A stretch of DNA of 64,000 nt from Bradyrhizobium archetypum (GTDB taxonomy: Bacteria > Pseudomonadota > Alphaproteobacteria > Rhizobiales > Xanthobacteraceae): the NCBI RefSeq assembly GCF_013114835.1, contig NZ_JAAVLW010000001.1, positions 868,001-932,000 of the forward strand. The letters run 5' to 3'. The notes beneath the pieces were generated by a model. It was given only the letters and a program-made list of their open reading frames with translations, searched no databases and had not been told where the DNA came from. Positions 44,748 through 53,004 of this stretch are shown here, piece after piece; the stretch's first letter is position 1; each line of letters starts with the position of its first letter. Position numbers and translations under genes: made by a program.

Positions 44748-45284
44748 ATGTGTCACAGCCGTGGAAGGAGCCTTCTTTTCGCGATTCTGGCTGCGCTGTC
44801 GATCCTGAACTGCCCGGCAGCCTTCGCGCAGGCCGGCGCCATCGAGCAGAATTTCGCGCCTTCCCTTACCGCGCTGCCGGCGGAAAATCTCGCCATATCG
44901 GGCGCATTTTACGTGCCGGTCTATTCCAGCGTCTCGATGAGCCAGGGCAAGTTGCGAGCAGATTTTTCGGTCACGCTGAGCATTCACAATGCATCCGAAA
45001 CCCGCCCGCTGGTCCTGAAGCGGATCGCCTATTTCGACACATCGGGCAAGCTGGTGGAGAGCTACCTCAAGTCTCCGGTTGCGCTAAAAGCGTTCGCAAC
45101 CGTCGAAGTCTTCATCGCCGCGAATGACGTGCGCGGCGGCACGGGCGCGAATTTCGTGGTCGACTGGGCGGCCACGGGCGACATCGCCGAGCCCGCGGTC
45201 GAAGCCCTGATGGTCGGCGGCGTCGGCGCCGGACATTATGCCTTCATCAGTCAGGGTCGGCCGATCAGGATCATCAAGAACTAG
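44748..45284 (+). CDS. DUF3124 secreted protein
   Basis: A 178-residue protein. The basic MCHSRGR plus hydrophobic SLLFAILAALSILNCPAAFA is a signal peptide. The mature domain has VPVYSSVSMSQGKLRADFSV, TLSIHNASETRPLVLK and YFDTSGKLVESYL, as in DUF3124, a small periplasmic beta-rich family of unknown function. ATG 44748 is preferred; upstream ATGs would overlap the divergent antiporter start. Confidence 0.85.
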   Translation: MCHSRGRSLLFAILAALSILNCPAAFAQAGAIEQNFAPSLTALPAENLAISGAFYVPVYSSVSMSQGKLRADFSVTLSIHNASETRPLVLKRIAYFDTSGKLVESYLKSPVALKAFATVEVFIAANDVRGGTGANFVVDWAATGDIAEPAVEALMVGGVGAGHYAFISQGRPIRIIKN

Positions 45285-45342
45285 CCTGCCGGAAGGCCGC
45301 AAGCCGCCTTCTCAATAAACAACAAAATGGGAGTGACCATCC

Positions 45343-46587
45343 ATGTCTGCCGCAACCCCCTTCGATTTTTCAGCCCTGCTGCCCGCCGGATTGCCGGCCC
45401 CGGCGGCACGGTGGACGGGACTGGCCAAATACAGCTTCGTCGGCGGCAACAACGATCCCGAGCAGGTGCCGGTCGACGGCCTGATCGAAGCCGTCAATGT
45501 CGTGCTCCGGCGCGAGGGCAAGACGCTCGCCACCTATGGGCTTGCCCACGGCCCGCAGGGCTACCGTCCCTTGCGCGAATTCCTCACCGCAAAACTCAAG
45601 CGCGATGCCGGCATCGCCTGCACGGCCGACGACATCCTGATCGTTTCGGGTTCGCTGCAGGCGCTCGACCTTGTCAACCAAACCCTGTTGGCACGCGGCG
45701 ACACCGTGCTGGTCGAGCGGGAAACCTATCAGGGCGCGCTGACCCGGTTGACGCGGCTCGGCGTCAAGGCGGTCGGCATCCCGCTCGATGATCAGGGCAT
45801 GCGGATGGATGCGCTGGCGGCCGCGCTCGCCGAACACAAAAGCCGCGGCATTACGCCGAAATACATCTACACCATCCCGACCGTGCAGAATCCGACCGGC
45901 AGCATCCTGCCAGAGACGCGGCGCGCGGAGATGCTGAAGCTGTCGCGGCAATACGGCGTGCCGATTTTCGAGGATGATTGCTACGCCGATCTGATCTGGA
46001 AAGGCGAGCGGCCGCCGGCGATCTACGCGATGAGCCAGCATGGCGGCGTGATCCACATCGGCTCGTTCTCGAAGTCGATCGCCCCCGCCCTGCGCGTCGG
46101 CTTCATCGTCGCGCCCTGGGAAATGATGTCGCGGATGCTGGCGCTGAAAACCGACGCCGGCAGCGGCGCGCTGGAGCAGATGGTGCTCGCGGAATATTGC
46201 GCGCCGCATTTTGCAACCCATGTGCCGAAGCTGACGCGTGGCCTGCGCGCCAAGCTCGACACGCTGATGGAAGCACTCAACGAACAGTTCGGCACGTCGG
46301 CGGAATTCGAGGCGCCCGAGGGCGGCATCTTCCTGTGGGTGAAGCTGCCCGACAATGTCGATACGCTAAAGCTCTATCAGGCCGCGCTCGCCGCCGGCGT
46401 CGCCATCAATCCCGGACCGGAATGGTCGACCGATAAGGCCTTTGCCGGCAGCCGCCTGCGGCTGTGCTTTGCCAGCCCCTCGCACGAACAGATCCGCGAG
46501 GGCGTTGCCGTGCTCGCCGAAGTCTGCCGCAAGGAGTTCGGCGTACCCGCCCGAATCGCGAATGTGGAGAAGCGGGCGCGGAGCTGA
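45343..46587 (+). CDS. PLP-dependent class I/II aminotransferase
   Basis: A 414-residue fold-type I aminotransferase of the 2-aminoadipate/MocR-like (LysN/ARO8) group. IYTIPTVQNPTGSILPE and the acidic EDDCYADLIW contact PLP; the Schiff-base Lys is in GSFSKSIAPALRVGF. Arg near the C-terminus (SRLRLCFASPS) binds the substrate carboxylate. There is no HTH domain, so it is an enzyme rather than a regulator. The usual substrates are 2-oxoadipate or aromatic/branched oxo acids. GGGAG lies upstream. Confidence 0.92.
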   Translation: MSAATPFDFSALLPAGLPAPAARWTGLAKYSFVGGNNDPEQVPVDGLIEAVNVVLRREGKTLATYGLAHGPQGYRPLREFLTAKLKRDAGIACTADDILIVSGSLQALDLVNQTLLARGDTVLVERETYQGALTRLTRLGVKAVGIPLDDQGMRMDALAAALAEHKSRGITPKYIYTIPTVQNPTGSILPETRRAEMLKLSRQYGVPIFEDDCYADLIWKGERPPAIYAMSQHGGVIHIGSFSKSIAPALRVGFIVAPWEMMSRMLALKTDAGSGALEQMVLAEYCAPHFATHVPKLTRGLRAKLDTLMEALNEQFGTSAEFEAPEGGIFLWVKLPDNVDTLKLYQAALAAGVAINPGPEWSTDKAFAGSRLRLCFASPSHEQIREGVAVLAEVCRKEFGVPARIANVEKRARS

Positions 46588-46687
46588 GCCGACGCGAGGC
46601 TGGTCCATATTGATTGAGATCAAATGGCGCTGGGCCGCCACCCAATTTTATTTTGATCGACCGGACCAAGGCCCGACAGCTGACGTT

Positions 46688-47671
46688 CTATTCAGCCTTG
46701 ATGCCGGCCTCGGAAATCAGCTTCCCCCACTTGGCGCTTTCGCTTTGGATGAACCTTGCGAAGGCATCGGGCGAGCTCGGCACCGGCTCGGCGCCGAGCG
46801 TGCGGATTTTCTCGACCGCGGCCGGATCGCTCAATGCTTTCACAAAGGCCGCATTCAGCTTGGTGACGATTTCGGACGGCGTGCCGGCGGGCGCGACGAT
46901 GCCGAACCAGCCGACGGATTCGAATCCGGAGAGGCCCTGCTCCGCCAGCGTCGGAACATCGTTCAGGAAGACCACGCGCTTGGCAGCGGAGACGCCCAGC
47001 GCCTTCAACTTGCCGTCGCGGATCAATTGCTTCGATGCCGGGATATCCAGCACTGCCAGCGGGATGTGTCCGGCCAGAACGTCGGTGGCCGCCGGCGCGG
47101 TGCCGCGATAGGCGATCAGTTGAATGCCGACGCCGGCCTTTTGCGCAAACAGGGCCGAGGTCAGGTGCATCGCTGTGCCGTTGCCGCCATGGCCGATCGA
47201 CAGGCCCTGCGGCTGAGCCCTGGCCTTGGCAATGAGATCGGCGACCGAGGCAACGGCCGATTGTTGCGACGACACCAGCACGAACGGGATTTCCGCCAGC
47301 ATCGTCACCGGCGCGAGATCCTTGATCGGATCGAACGACATCGCGGCACGGTTGAGGTGTGGGTTGACGGTCAGCACGCCGGCGGCGGCGACACCGAGCG
47401 TATAGCCATCCGGCGCGGCCTGCGCCACGACCCCGATCCCGATATTGCCGCCCGCGCCTGCCCGGTTCTCGATCACGATCGGCTGGTTCAGAGATTCCGA
47501 CAGCGCGGGCTGCAGCGCGCGGATCACGATATCGGCACTGCCGCCGGGCGGAAAGGTCACGATGATCTTGATGGGTTGATCAGGATAGGCGTTTGCTGCT
47601 TCAATCGCCGATAACGACAGCGACAGAACCACAAGAGCGCGCATCATGCCTTGCCGGATCGACGGAAACAT
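46688..47671 (-). CDS. Bug-family (TctC-like) substrate-binding protein
   Basis: A 327-residue periplasmic receptor. The signal peptide (MMRALVVLSLSLSAIEAANA) ends before YPDQPIKIIVTFPPGG, the start of the Bug family; VIENRAGAGGNIG and GTAPAATDVLAGHI are further markers. It binds carboxylates or small organics for a tripartite tricarboxylate transporter, but no TctA/TctB gene lies in the window, as is common for orphan Bug proteins. ATG 47671 has GGGGGG eight bases upstream. It diverges from the flavin monooxygenase gene, and the two may act in one pathway. Confidence 0.93.
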   Translation of the reverse strand: MFPSIRQGMMRALVVLSLSLSAIEAANAYPDQPIKIIVTFPPGGSADIVIRALQPALSESLNQPIVIENRAGAGGNIGIGVVAQAAPDGYTLGVAAAGVLTVNPHLNRAAMSFDPIKDLAPVTMLAEIPFVLVSSQQSAVASVADLIAKARAQPQGLSIGHGGNGTAMHLTSALFAQKAGVGIQLIAYRGTAPAATDVLAGHIPLAVLDIPASKQLIRDGKLKALGVSAAKRVVFLNDVPTLAEQGLSGFESVGWFGIVAPAGTPSEIVTKLNAAFVKALSDPAAVEKIRTLGAEPVPSSPDAFARFIQSESAKWGKLISEAGIKAE

Positions 47672-47706
47672 TGAGATCCCCCCGATGATTTTTGTGGCCG
47701 ACACTT

Positions 47707-49404
47707 ATGCATGATCGTCCCCATGCAGCAAGCGGCAAGGCAGTGAGCGACGTGGTGAAGAGCCGCGTTCTGGTGGTCGGCGCCGGTCCGGTCGGACTGA
47801 CGCTCGCGATGGACCTCGCGCTACGGGGGATATCGGTGACGACAGTGGAAACGCGCGCCGCCGGCGAGCCGCCAAGCGTGAAGTGCAACCATGTCTCGTC
47901 GCGCTCGATGGAGATTTTCCGTCGATTGGGACTGGCCGAGATGCTGCGCGACACCGGCCTGCCGGCCGATTACCCGAACGATTGCTCCTACCGCACCACG
48001 GCAACCGGCATCGAGCTCTCGCGCATTCTCATTCCCTGCCGGCGCGATCGCTACACCGCAACGAACGGGCCGGACACCGGCTGGCCGACCGCCGAGCCGC
48101 CGCATCGCATCAATCAAATTTACATGGAACCCGTGCTGTTCGCCCACGCCACCGGCATCGACGGGCTCCAGATCCTGAACCGCACCGCGTTCGAGGATTT
48201 CAGCGAAAGCAATGACGGCATCGTCGCCATCGTTCGCAATCTCGATACCGGATCCACCTCGCAGATCCATGCCGAGTTCATCGTGGGCTGCGACGGCGCG
48301 CGTTCGCTGGTTCGCAAGGCCATCGGCGCCAACCTGCAGGGAACGCCGATCATCCAGCGCGTACAATCGACCTACATTCACGCGCCCGCCCTGCTCGGCC
48401 TGATGGACCGACCCGCCTGGATGACGCTGTCGCTCAATCCGCGGCGCTGCGGCACGGTGGTTGCGATCGACGGCCGCGAGAAATGGCTGATCCACAACCA
48501 TCTCAATCGCGAGGACGAGACCTTCGAATCCGTCGATCGCGACGCCTCGATCCGCGCCATTCTCGGCGTCGGACCCGATTTCGAATACGAGGTTCTGAGC
48601 AAGGAGGACTGGGTCGGCCGGCGCCTGGTCGCCGACCGGTTTCGCAAGGGCCGCGCCTTTATCTGCGGCGACGCGGCACATTTGTGGATGCCCTATGCCG
48701 GCTACGGCATGAATGCCGGCATCGCGGATGCAACCAACCTCGCATGGCTGCTCGCGGCCTATCTGCAGGGATGGGCCGACATCAATATCCTCGACGCCTA
48801 TGAGGCCGAACGCCTTCCCATCACCGAGCAGGTGTCGCGCTTTGCGATGGAGATGGCCGGCAAGGTGTTGAGCCAGCGCCGCACCGTGCCTGAGGAAATC
48901 GAGCAGCCGGGGCCTGAGGGCGATGCCGTCCGCAAGCAGGTCGGGCAAGCAGCCTATGACCTGAACGTGCAGCAATATTGCTGCGCCGGCCTCAACTTCG
49001 GTTATTTCTACGATCGCTCTCCGATCATCGCCTATGACGGCGCCGAGCATCCGGGTTTTACGATGGCGGATTTCACGCCGTCCTCGACGCCGGGCTGCCG
49101 GCTTCCGTTCGCGAAACTGTCGGACGGAAGGCCGGTCTATGATGCGCTCGGGCCGGGCTACACGCTTTTGCGGTACGATCCAGGCGTTGCAATTGCGCCT
49201 TTGGCCGATGCGATGCGCGCCAATGGCGTCCCGTTTGAAATCGTCGATGTACCCGGCGACCAAGCGCCGCCGCCCGGCGGCCACAAACTCATCCTTGCGC
49301 GCACCGACCAGCATGTCGCCTGGCGGGGCAACGCGATTCCCGACGATCCCGCGCCGCTCGTCAGCAAGCTGATCGGCCGAAGCTCCAGCCTCAGCCCGGG
49401 TTGA
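47707..49404 (+). CDS. FAD-dependent aromatic-type monooxygenase
   Basis: A 565-residue class A flavoprotein hydroxylase. The N-terminal FAD motif VLVVGAGPVGLTLAMDLALR is followed by VGCDGARSLVRKAIG (the DG motif for NAD(P)H and FAD) and the second FAD motif GDAAHLWMPYAGYGMNAGIA. Such enzymes hydroxylate phenols or related aromatics, and the length fits the PheA/TfdB-like group with a C-terminal thioredoxin-like domain. The ATG at 47707 gives a short extra N-terminus; GTG 47743 (VSDVVKSR) is an alternative. It is divergent from the Bug receptor. Confidence 0.9.
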   Translation: MHDRPHAASGKAVSDVVKSRVLVVGAGPVGLTLAMDLALRGISVTTVETRAAGEPPSVKCNHVSSRSMEIFRRLGLAEMLRDTGLPADYPNDCSYRTTATGIELSRILIPCRRDRYTATNGPDTGWPTAEPPHRINQIYMEPVLFAHATGIDGLQILNRTAFEDFSESNDGIVAIVRNLDTGSTSQIHAEFIVGCDGARSLVRKAIGANLQGTPIIQRVQSTYIHAPALLGLMDRPAWMTLSLNPRRCGTVVAIDGREKWLIHNHLNREDETFESVDRDASIRAILGVGPDFEYEVLSKEDWVGRRLVADRFRKGRAFICGDAAHLWMPYAGYGMNAGIADATNLAWLLAAYLQGWADINILDAYEAERLPITEQVSRFAMEMAGKVLSQRRTVPEEIEQPGPEGDAVRKQVGQAAYDLNVQQYCCAGLNFGYFYDRSPIIAYDGAEHPGFTMADFTPSSTPGCRLPFAKLSDGRPVYDALGPGYTLLRYDPGVAIAPLADAMRANGVPFEIVDVPGDQAPPPGGHKLILARTDQHVAWRGNAIPDDPAPLVSKLIGRSSSLSPG

Positions 49405-49411
49405 TTCCCGT

Positions 49412-50290
49412 ATGGCTGAGATACGCTCCCAGCAACGCTTGGGCATCGCGCTCGTGGTCGCCGCGGCCATTGCCTGGAGCACGGCGCCGTTCTTCACGCG
49501 GCTGCTTCCCTACGACTCCTGGACCATCCTGTTCTGGCGCGGATTGTTCGGCGGCGGCCTGATCGTTCTCTTGATGGTGCTGTTGCAAGGCCGTGCGGGC
49601 CTGCGGGATCTGACCAGGATGGACAAAAACGGCTGGCTGGTCGCGTCGTTTTCGACATTGGCGATGATCGCCTTCATCCCTTCGCTGCAGCTCACGAATG
49701 TATCCAATGTAGCCATCATCATCGCGACCGGTCCCTTCCTCGCGGCTGCGCTGGCCTGGATATGGCTGCGGGAAATCCCCCAACTGCGAACCATGCTGGC
49801 GAGCATCGTGGCGCTCTGCGGCGTCATGATCATCGTCGGCAACGCTCGCATCGGTTCGGATATCCTTGGGATAGCCCTCGCCTGCTTCATGGCGCTGGCG
49901 ATCGCTGCGATGACAGTCATGGTACGGCGGCACAAGAATACATCGATGATCGCCGCCGCAGCGATGTCGAACATTCTGGGCAGCGTTATCAGCATTCCCT
50001 TCGCCCACGGAATAGCAGGGATAACCGGCTTCGACCTGCTCATTCTCGCGATGTTTGGATGCTTTCAGGTCGCCATCGGCCTCACGCTATTCTTCCTCGG
50101 CTCGCGCCTGCTACCGTCAGGCCAGGCGGCCCTGATCTCTACGCTGGAGACGCCGCTGATGCCGTTCTGGGTATGGGTGGGATTTGGCGAGGTGCCCACA
50201 CTACGGGTCCTCGCCGGTGGCGCCCTGGTGATGGGCGCCGTCATTGCCGACATCGTCGGCGATATCCGCGCGCAGCGGCGGTCAGGCTGA
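49412..50290 (+). CDS. DMT-superfamily (EamA) transporter
   Basis: A 292-residue permease with ten predicted helices arranged as two EamA repeats (first: IALVVAAAIAWSTAPFFTRL; second: ILGIALACFMALAIAAMTVM). The C-terminal ALISTLETPLMPFWVW is typical of drug/metabolite exporters. It begins seven bases after the monooxygenase stop, so the two are likely co-transcribed; the exporter may move a product or substrate of that enzyme. Confidence 0.9.
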   Translation: MAEIRSQQRLGIALVVAAAIAWSTAPFFTRLLPYDSWTILFWRGLFGGGLIVLLMVLLQGRAGLRDLTRMDKNGWLVASFSTLAMIAFIPSLQLTNVSNVAIIIATGPFLAAALAWIWLREIPQLRTMLASIVALCGVMIIVGNARIGSDILGIALACFMALAIAAMTVMVRRHKNTSMIAAAAMSNILGSVISIPFAHGIAGITGFDLLILAMFGCFQVAIGLTLFFLGSRLLPSGQAALISTLETPLMPFWVWVGFGEVPTLRVLAGGALVMGAVIADIVGDIRAQRRSG

Positions 50291-50445
50291 CTAGGACACA
50301 TACCCACAAATCCGGATTCGCAAGCGTGTCTCATGTCCGCTTCGGTCCGAAAGCGACGGAAGTGCTGCATCGCCGCGAAATGACGCGATGGGCACAACAG
50401 GCGACATTCCCGGCTTGGCCTGATATGAACTTGGCCTGATATGAA

Positions 50446-50480
50446 AGAGGCCGCCAACTGAGGCGGCCACGAGGAATTAA
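50446..50480 (+). promoter_or_regulatory. 5' leader hairpin and ribosome-binding site of the 61-codon gene
   Basis: A GGCCGCC/GGCGGCC stem (50449-50455 and 50462-50468) with loop AACTGA stands directly before GAGGAA. Just upstream, CTTGGCCTGATATGAA occurs twice in tandem (50414-50429, 50430-50445). The hairpin may end the upstream transcript or shape initiation of the small gene. Confidence 0.4.
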
Positions 50481-50666
50481 ATGACAGACGCACCGTTCAA
50501 TGTAGGCGACCGAGTAAAGAAGCGATCAGGTTACGAATATCCGGGTTTCATCGTTTCTGTTTTTACGAATCGGGCGGGCGCAGTCCGCTATGTCGTTGAA
50601 GCGGATCATCCTGCCTTCTCGGGCATGTTGCACATTTTCAATGGCGATCAGCTAGAGCCCCGCTGA
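50481..50666 (+). CDS. Small hypothetical protein
   Basis: A 61-residue protein with a good ribosome-binding site (GAGGAA). FNVGDRVKKRSGYEYPGFIV, then VSVFTNRAGAVRYVVEADH, looks like a small SH3-like beta-barrel: the GDRV turn and the alternation of strands suggest five strands. Small rhizobial proteins of this look are common and uncharacterised. It is not obviously part of a larger operon. Confidence 0.7.
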   Translation: MTDAPFNVGDRVKKRSGYEYPGFIVSVFTNRAGAVRYVVEADHPAFSGMLHIFNGDQLEPR

Positions 50667-50935
50667 GCTGAAGCAGGCCAGCACCCTACCGCCCATAGGA
50701 ACAGATCAGGAAAGACGAACATTTCCAGACCTATCGTTACGGTATCGTCTCTGGTCAGATGTCCGTTCGGGGTCATCTTCGACCGATTCAACGGGTTTTG
50801 CTTATCGGTTCATGCCTGCGTCGCTCCGAAAGCGGACCTGATGCTGGAGTGACAAGCCCGCAGCCAACTACCCGGCCTTCATCCAGCTCGCATGAATACG
50901 GCTATGACTTCGCCTTAACGAGGCCACGCCCCTCC
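50667..50935. other. Intergenic gap with repeat-like segment
   Basis: No gene seen. The 50758-50860 segment has 'atgtccgttcgg' and 'ctccgaaagcggacctgatgc', complementary-type arms related to common rhizobial TGTCCGCTT repeats, but without the TGGCCC and TGACCCA ends of the accessory-block family. Confidence 0.4.
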
Positions 50936-52216
50936 TCACCGCACCGCGAACGGCGCCTGGTAGGGCCGGCCGAACGGGACGCCGTTGATCACGGTCTGCA
51001 CGGGTTTGAGCAGCAGCTTGCCGTCGCGCTTGTTGTTGCGGGTGTCGACGAACGAGGTCTGCCCCTCGACCAGCTCCATGATCGCGACGTCGCCGGGGGC
51101 GCCGATCTGCAGCGTGCCGATCTTGGGCGCGCGGTTGATGATCCTCGCCGGCGCCATGGTCGCCATCGCTACCACCTGCTCCACCGTATATCCCATCACG
51201 ATGAACTTGCTCATGACGTTCGGCAGATAAGGCATGCCCGGCGTATTGCCCGAGAAGACGTGAATGTCGGAAGAGATCGTGTCCGGCCCGCAGCCGCTGG
51301 GAATCGCCACTTCGGCCACCGTGAAATCAAAACTGCCGCCGCCATGGCCGACATCGAACATCACGCCGCGCTGCTTGGCCGAGAGCGCCGCCGGCAACAG
51401 CTTGCCGTCCTGGACGATGTTGGTGAAGGCGCCCGCGATATTAGGCGCCCCGGAGTAGGCATGCGTCAGCACGTCACCCGGCCGCATCAGGTCGAGGATC
51501 TCCGACATCAGCTCCTTGGTCTCGACGCCGCCGATATGCACCATCATCTTGGCCGGCCAGCCGCACATTTCGCAGGCCTTGATCGAGCGCTTGAGCGGCT
51601 CCAGCCCGTGCTTGGCGATGACGTTCTCCGACATACGGACCTTCACGCCGAGCAGGAAATCCGGATTTTCGGCCAGCGCCATCGCGCAAGCCTCCACCTG
51701 CGCGTAGTCGATATTGTAGAGTTCGGCGATCGGGAATCCGGACAGGCCGTTATTGGCGATGTGGACGAATGCGTAAATCCGCGCCCGCGATTGCGCCACG
51801 ATGTAGCGCCGCAGCGCCGCGAGATTGTTGACGCCGGCATCGCCCGCCGACACCACCGTGGTGGTGGCCTGCGCCTGCACCAATTCGTCGGCGGGAATGC
51901 CGATCGCCGAGCCGTAGGGGTAGACGTGGGAATGCAGGTCAATCAGGCCGGGCGTCACAAGTCTGCCCGAGGCGTCGATGGTCTTGGCGGCACGCGCGGC
52001 CGGGATTTCGTTCTCGACCGCCTCGATCACGCCCCAGCGAATACCGATATCGCGCTTGCCCCTGAGCGACTGGCTGGGATCGAGCACATCGCCGCCCTTG
52101 ATCACGAGATCGAACTTGTCGTTCGGTCCCATCGCGGCGGCGGCAGGGCCGGACATGGCGGCGATGGCCGCCGTCCCCGTCAAGCCCAGAAAATCACGGC
52201 GTGAAAACCCCGTCAT
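50936..52216 (-). CDS. Tat-exported amidohydrolase / deacetylase-like protein
   Basis: A 426-residue metal-dependent amidohydrolase. A Tat signal (SRRDFLGLTGTAAIAAM) precedes the amidohydrolase core, which has the HxH metal motif in PGLIDLHSHVYPY, later MMVHIGG and LTHAYSG His ligands, VGHGGGSFDF and the Asp of SSDIHVFSG. Relatives include N-acyl-D-amino acid deacetylase and dihydroorotase-like enzymes; the true substrate is unknown. GGGGGAGCG eight bases before ATG 52216 selects that start. It is folded before export to the periplasm. Confidence 0.88.
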   Translation of the reverse strand: MTGFSRRDFLGLTGTAAIAAMSGPAAAAMGPNDKFDLVIKGGDVLDPSQSLRGKRDIGIRWGVIEAVENEIPAARAAKTIDASGRLVTPGLIDLHSHVYPYGSAIGIPADELVQAQATTTVVSAGDAGVNNLAALRRYIVAQSRARIYAFVHIANNGLSGFPIAELYNIDYAQVEACAMALAENPDFLLGVKVRMSENVIAKHGLEPLKRSIKACEMCGWPAKMMVHIGGVETKELMSEILDLMRPGDVLTHAYSGAPNIAGAFTNIVQDGKLLPAALSAKQRGVMFDVGHGGGSFDFTVAEVAIPSGCGPDTISSDIHVFSGNTPGMPYLPNVMSKFIVMGYTVEQVVAMATMAPARIINRAPKIGTLQIGAPGDVAIMELVEGQTSFVDTRNNKRDGKLLLKPVQTVINGVPFGRPYQAPFAVR

Positions 52217-52523
52217 CGCAGCGCTCCCCCTGACATTGTTTTGTCCGCTGATGATGCGCCGTGCCCCGGGATTCCGCAAGCAGGGCCTGTATCGCCCACG
52301 CGCAGCTCACACGGTGGCGCGGGCGATCCCCTGAGTGGGCGGGCGTGCGCCGCACGCCGGGCTCACCTGGCACGCCCGCTGGACAGCGGGCCTCATCCAA
52401 AGTTCTACAGAGTAAAGTGCGCGGCCGCCCACCTGAACAAGCGTTCAGAATTCTCCTGAGATTCTGCGGGAACGTTCCTCGCCATGTGATGTTTTACGTC
52501 AGCTCAATTGGAGGAGACTTGGA
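52217..52523. other. Intergenic region upstream of amidohydrolase and His-rich genes
   Basis: A 307-base divergent gap. A GCCCGCTGGACAGCGGGC hairpin (52374-52391) is visible. The strong GGAGGAG site at 52510-52516 belongs to the His-rich gene. No further element or gene is seen. Confidence 0.5.
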
Positions 52524-52748
52524 ATGAAGCGTTTTGCATACATCGTCGCTGCACTCGGTGCGCTCGCGATAGCGGCGCCGTCGATTGCAAGCGCTGAGAC
52601 GGTCATCATCAAGAAGCGCGGCTACCATCATCACCACCACCCCCACTACGGCGCGCGTGCTGAATTCCGGCACGACCGCGGCTGGCATCGTGGATGGCGG
52701 CATGGTCATCGCGACAGGACCGTGGTGATCAAGAAGTATCGCTACTGA
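52524..52748 (+). CDS. Small secreted histidine-rich protein
   Basis: A 74-residue protein. A clean signal peptide (MKRFAYIVAALGALAIAAPS, cleavage after ASA) leaves about 50 residues with ten histidines, including HHHHHPHYGAR and RGWHRGWRHGHRDR. The mature part is bracketed by the sequences VIIKKRGY and VVIKKYRY. The composition suggests binding of Ni, Cu, Zn or haem in the periplasm. Strong Shine-Dalgarno (GGAGGAGACTTGGA) and a strong terminator indicate a highly expressed single-gene transcript. Similar small His-rich proteins are common in Bradyrhizobium but not characterised, as far as I know. Confidence 0.82.
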   Translation: MKRFAYIVAALGALAIAAPSIASAETVIIKKRGYHHHHHPHYGARAEFRHDRGWHRGWRHGHRDRTVVIKKYRY

Positions 52749-52765
52749 GGCCGACACCTGGAACG

Positions 52766-52796
52766 GAAAATGGCTCCTCGCGGAGCCATTTTCTTT
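52766..52796 (+). terminator. Rho-independent terminator of the His-rich gene
   Basis: Perfect 12-bp stem GAAAATGGCTCC/GGAGCCATTTTC with loop TCGC, followed by TTT. The 3' arm supplies the T-rich end. Confidence 0.85.
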
Positions 52797-52811
52797 GCTC
52801 GATGATAGACC

Positions 52812-52974
52812 CTCATGGTGAGGAGCGCCACCGGGTCCGCGCGTAGCACGGCCCGATGACAGGCTCCGCGCGTCTCCGGACGATGCTTCGCATCGCCGGG
52901 AGAACCATGAAGGCGCCGTCTGTGGCCCGCATCCTTCGAGGCGCCCGCTTCTCGCGGGCTCCTCAGGATGAAGT
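52812..52974. repeat. Intergenic 'CTCATGGTGAGGAG' palindromic repeat
   Basis: Several nested inverted repeats (GATGCTTCGCATC, GCCCGCTTCTCGCGGGC, and TCATGGTGAGGAGC against GCTCCTCAGGATGA) fill the space between the His-rich gene and the thiolase. This is a common rhizobial intergenic element; a fragment ('cctcaggatgaggt') also lies near 31071. Confidence 0.65.
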
Positions 52975-53004
52975 ATAAGGAGCTATGACGTAGGGCCGTT
53001 CTTC

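Noticed and set aside
43497..44987. 496-residue minus-strand ORF in another frame of the antiporter gene
   Set aside because: Overlaps the antiporter in a different frame; no membrane or RCK motifs and typical shadow composition.
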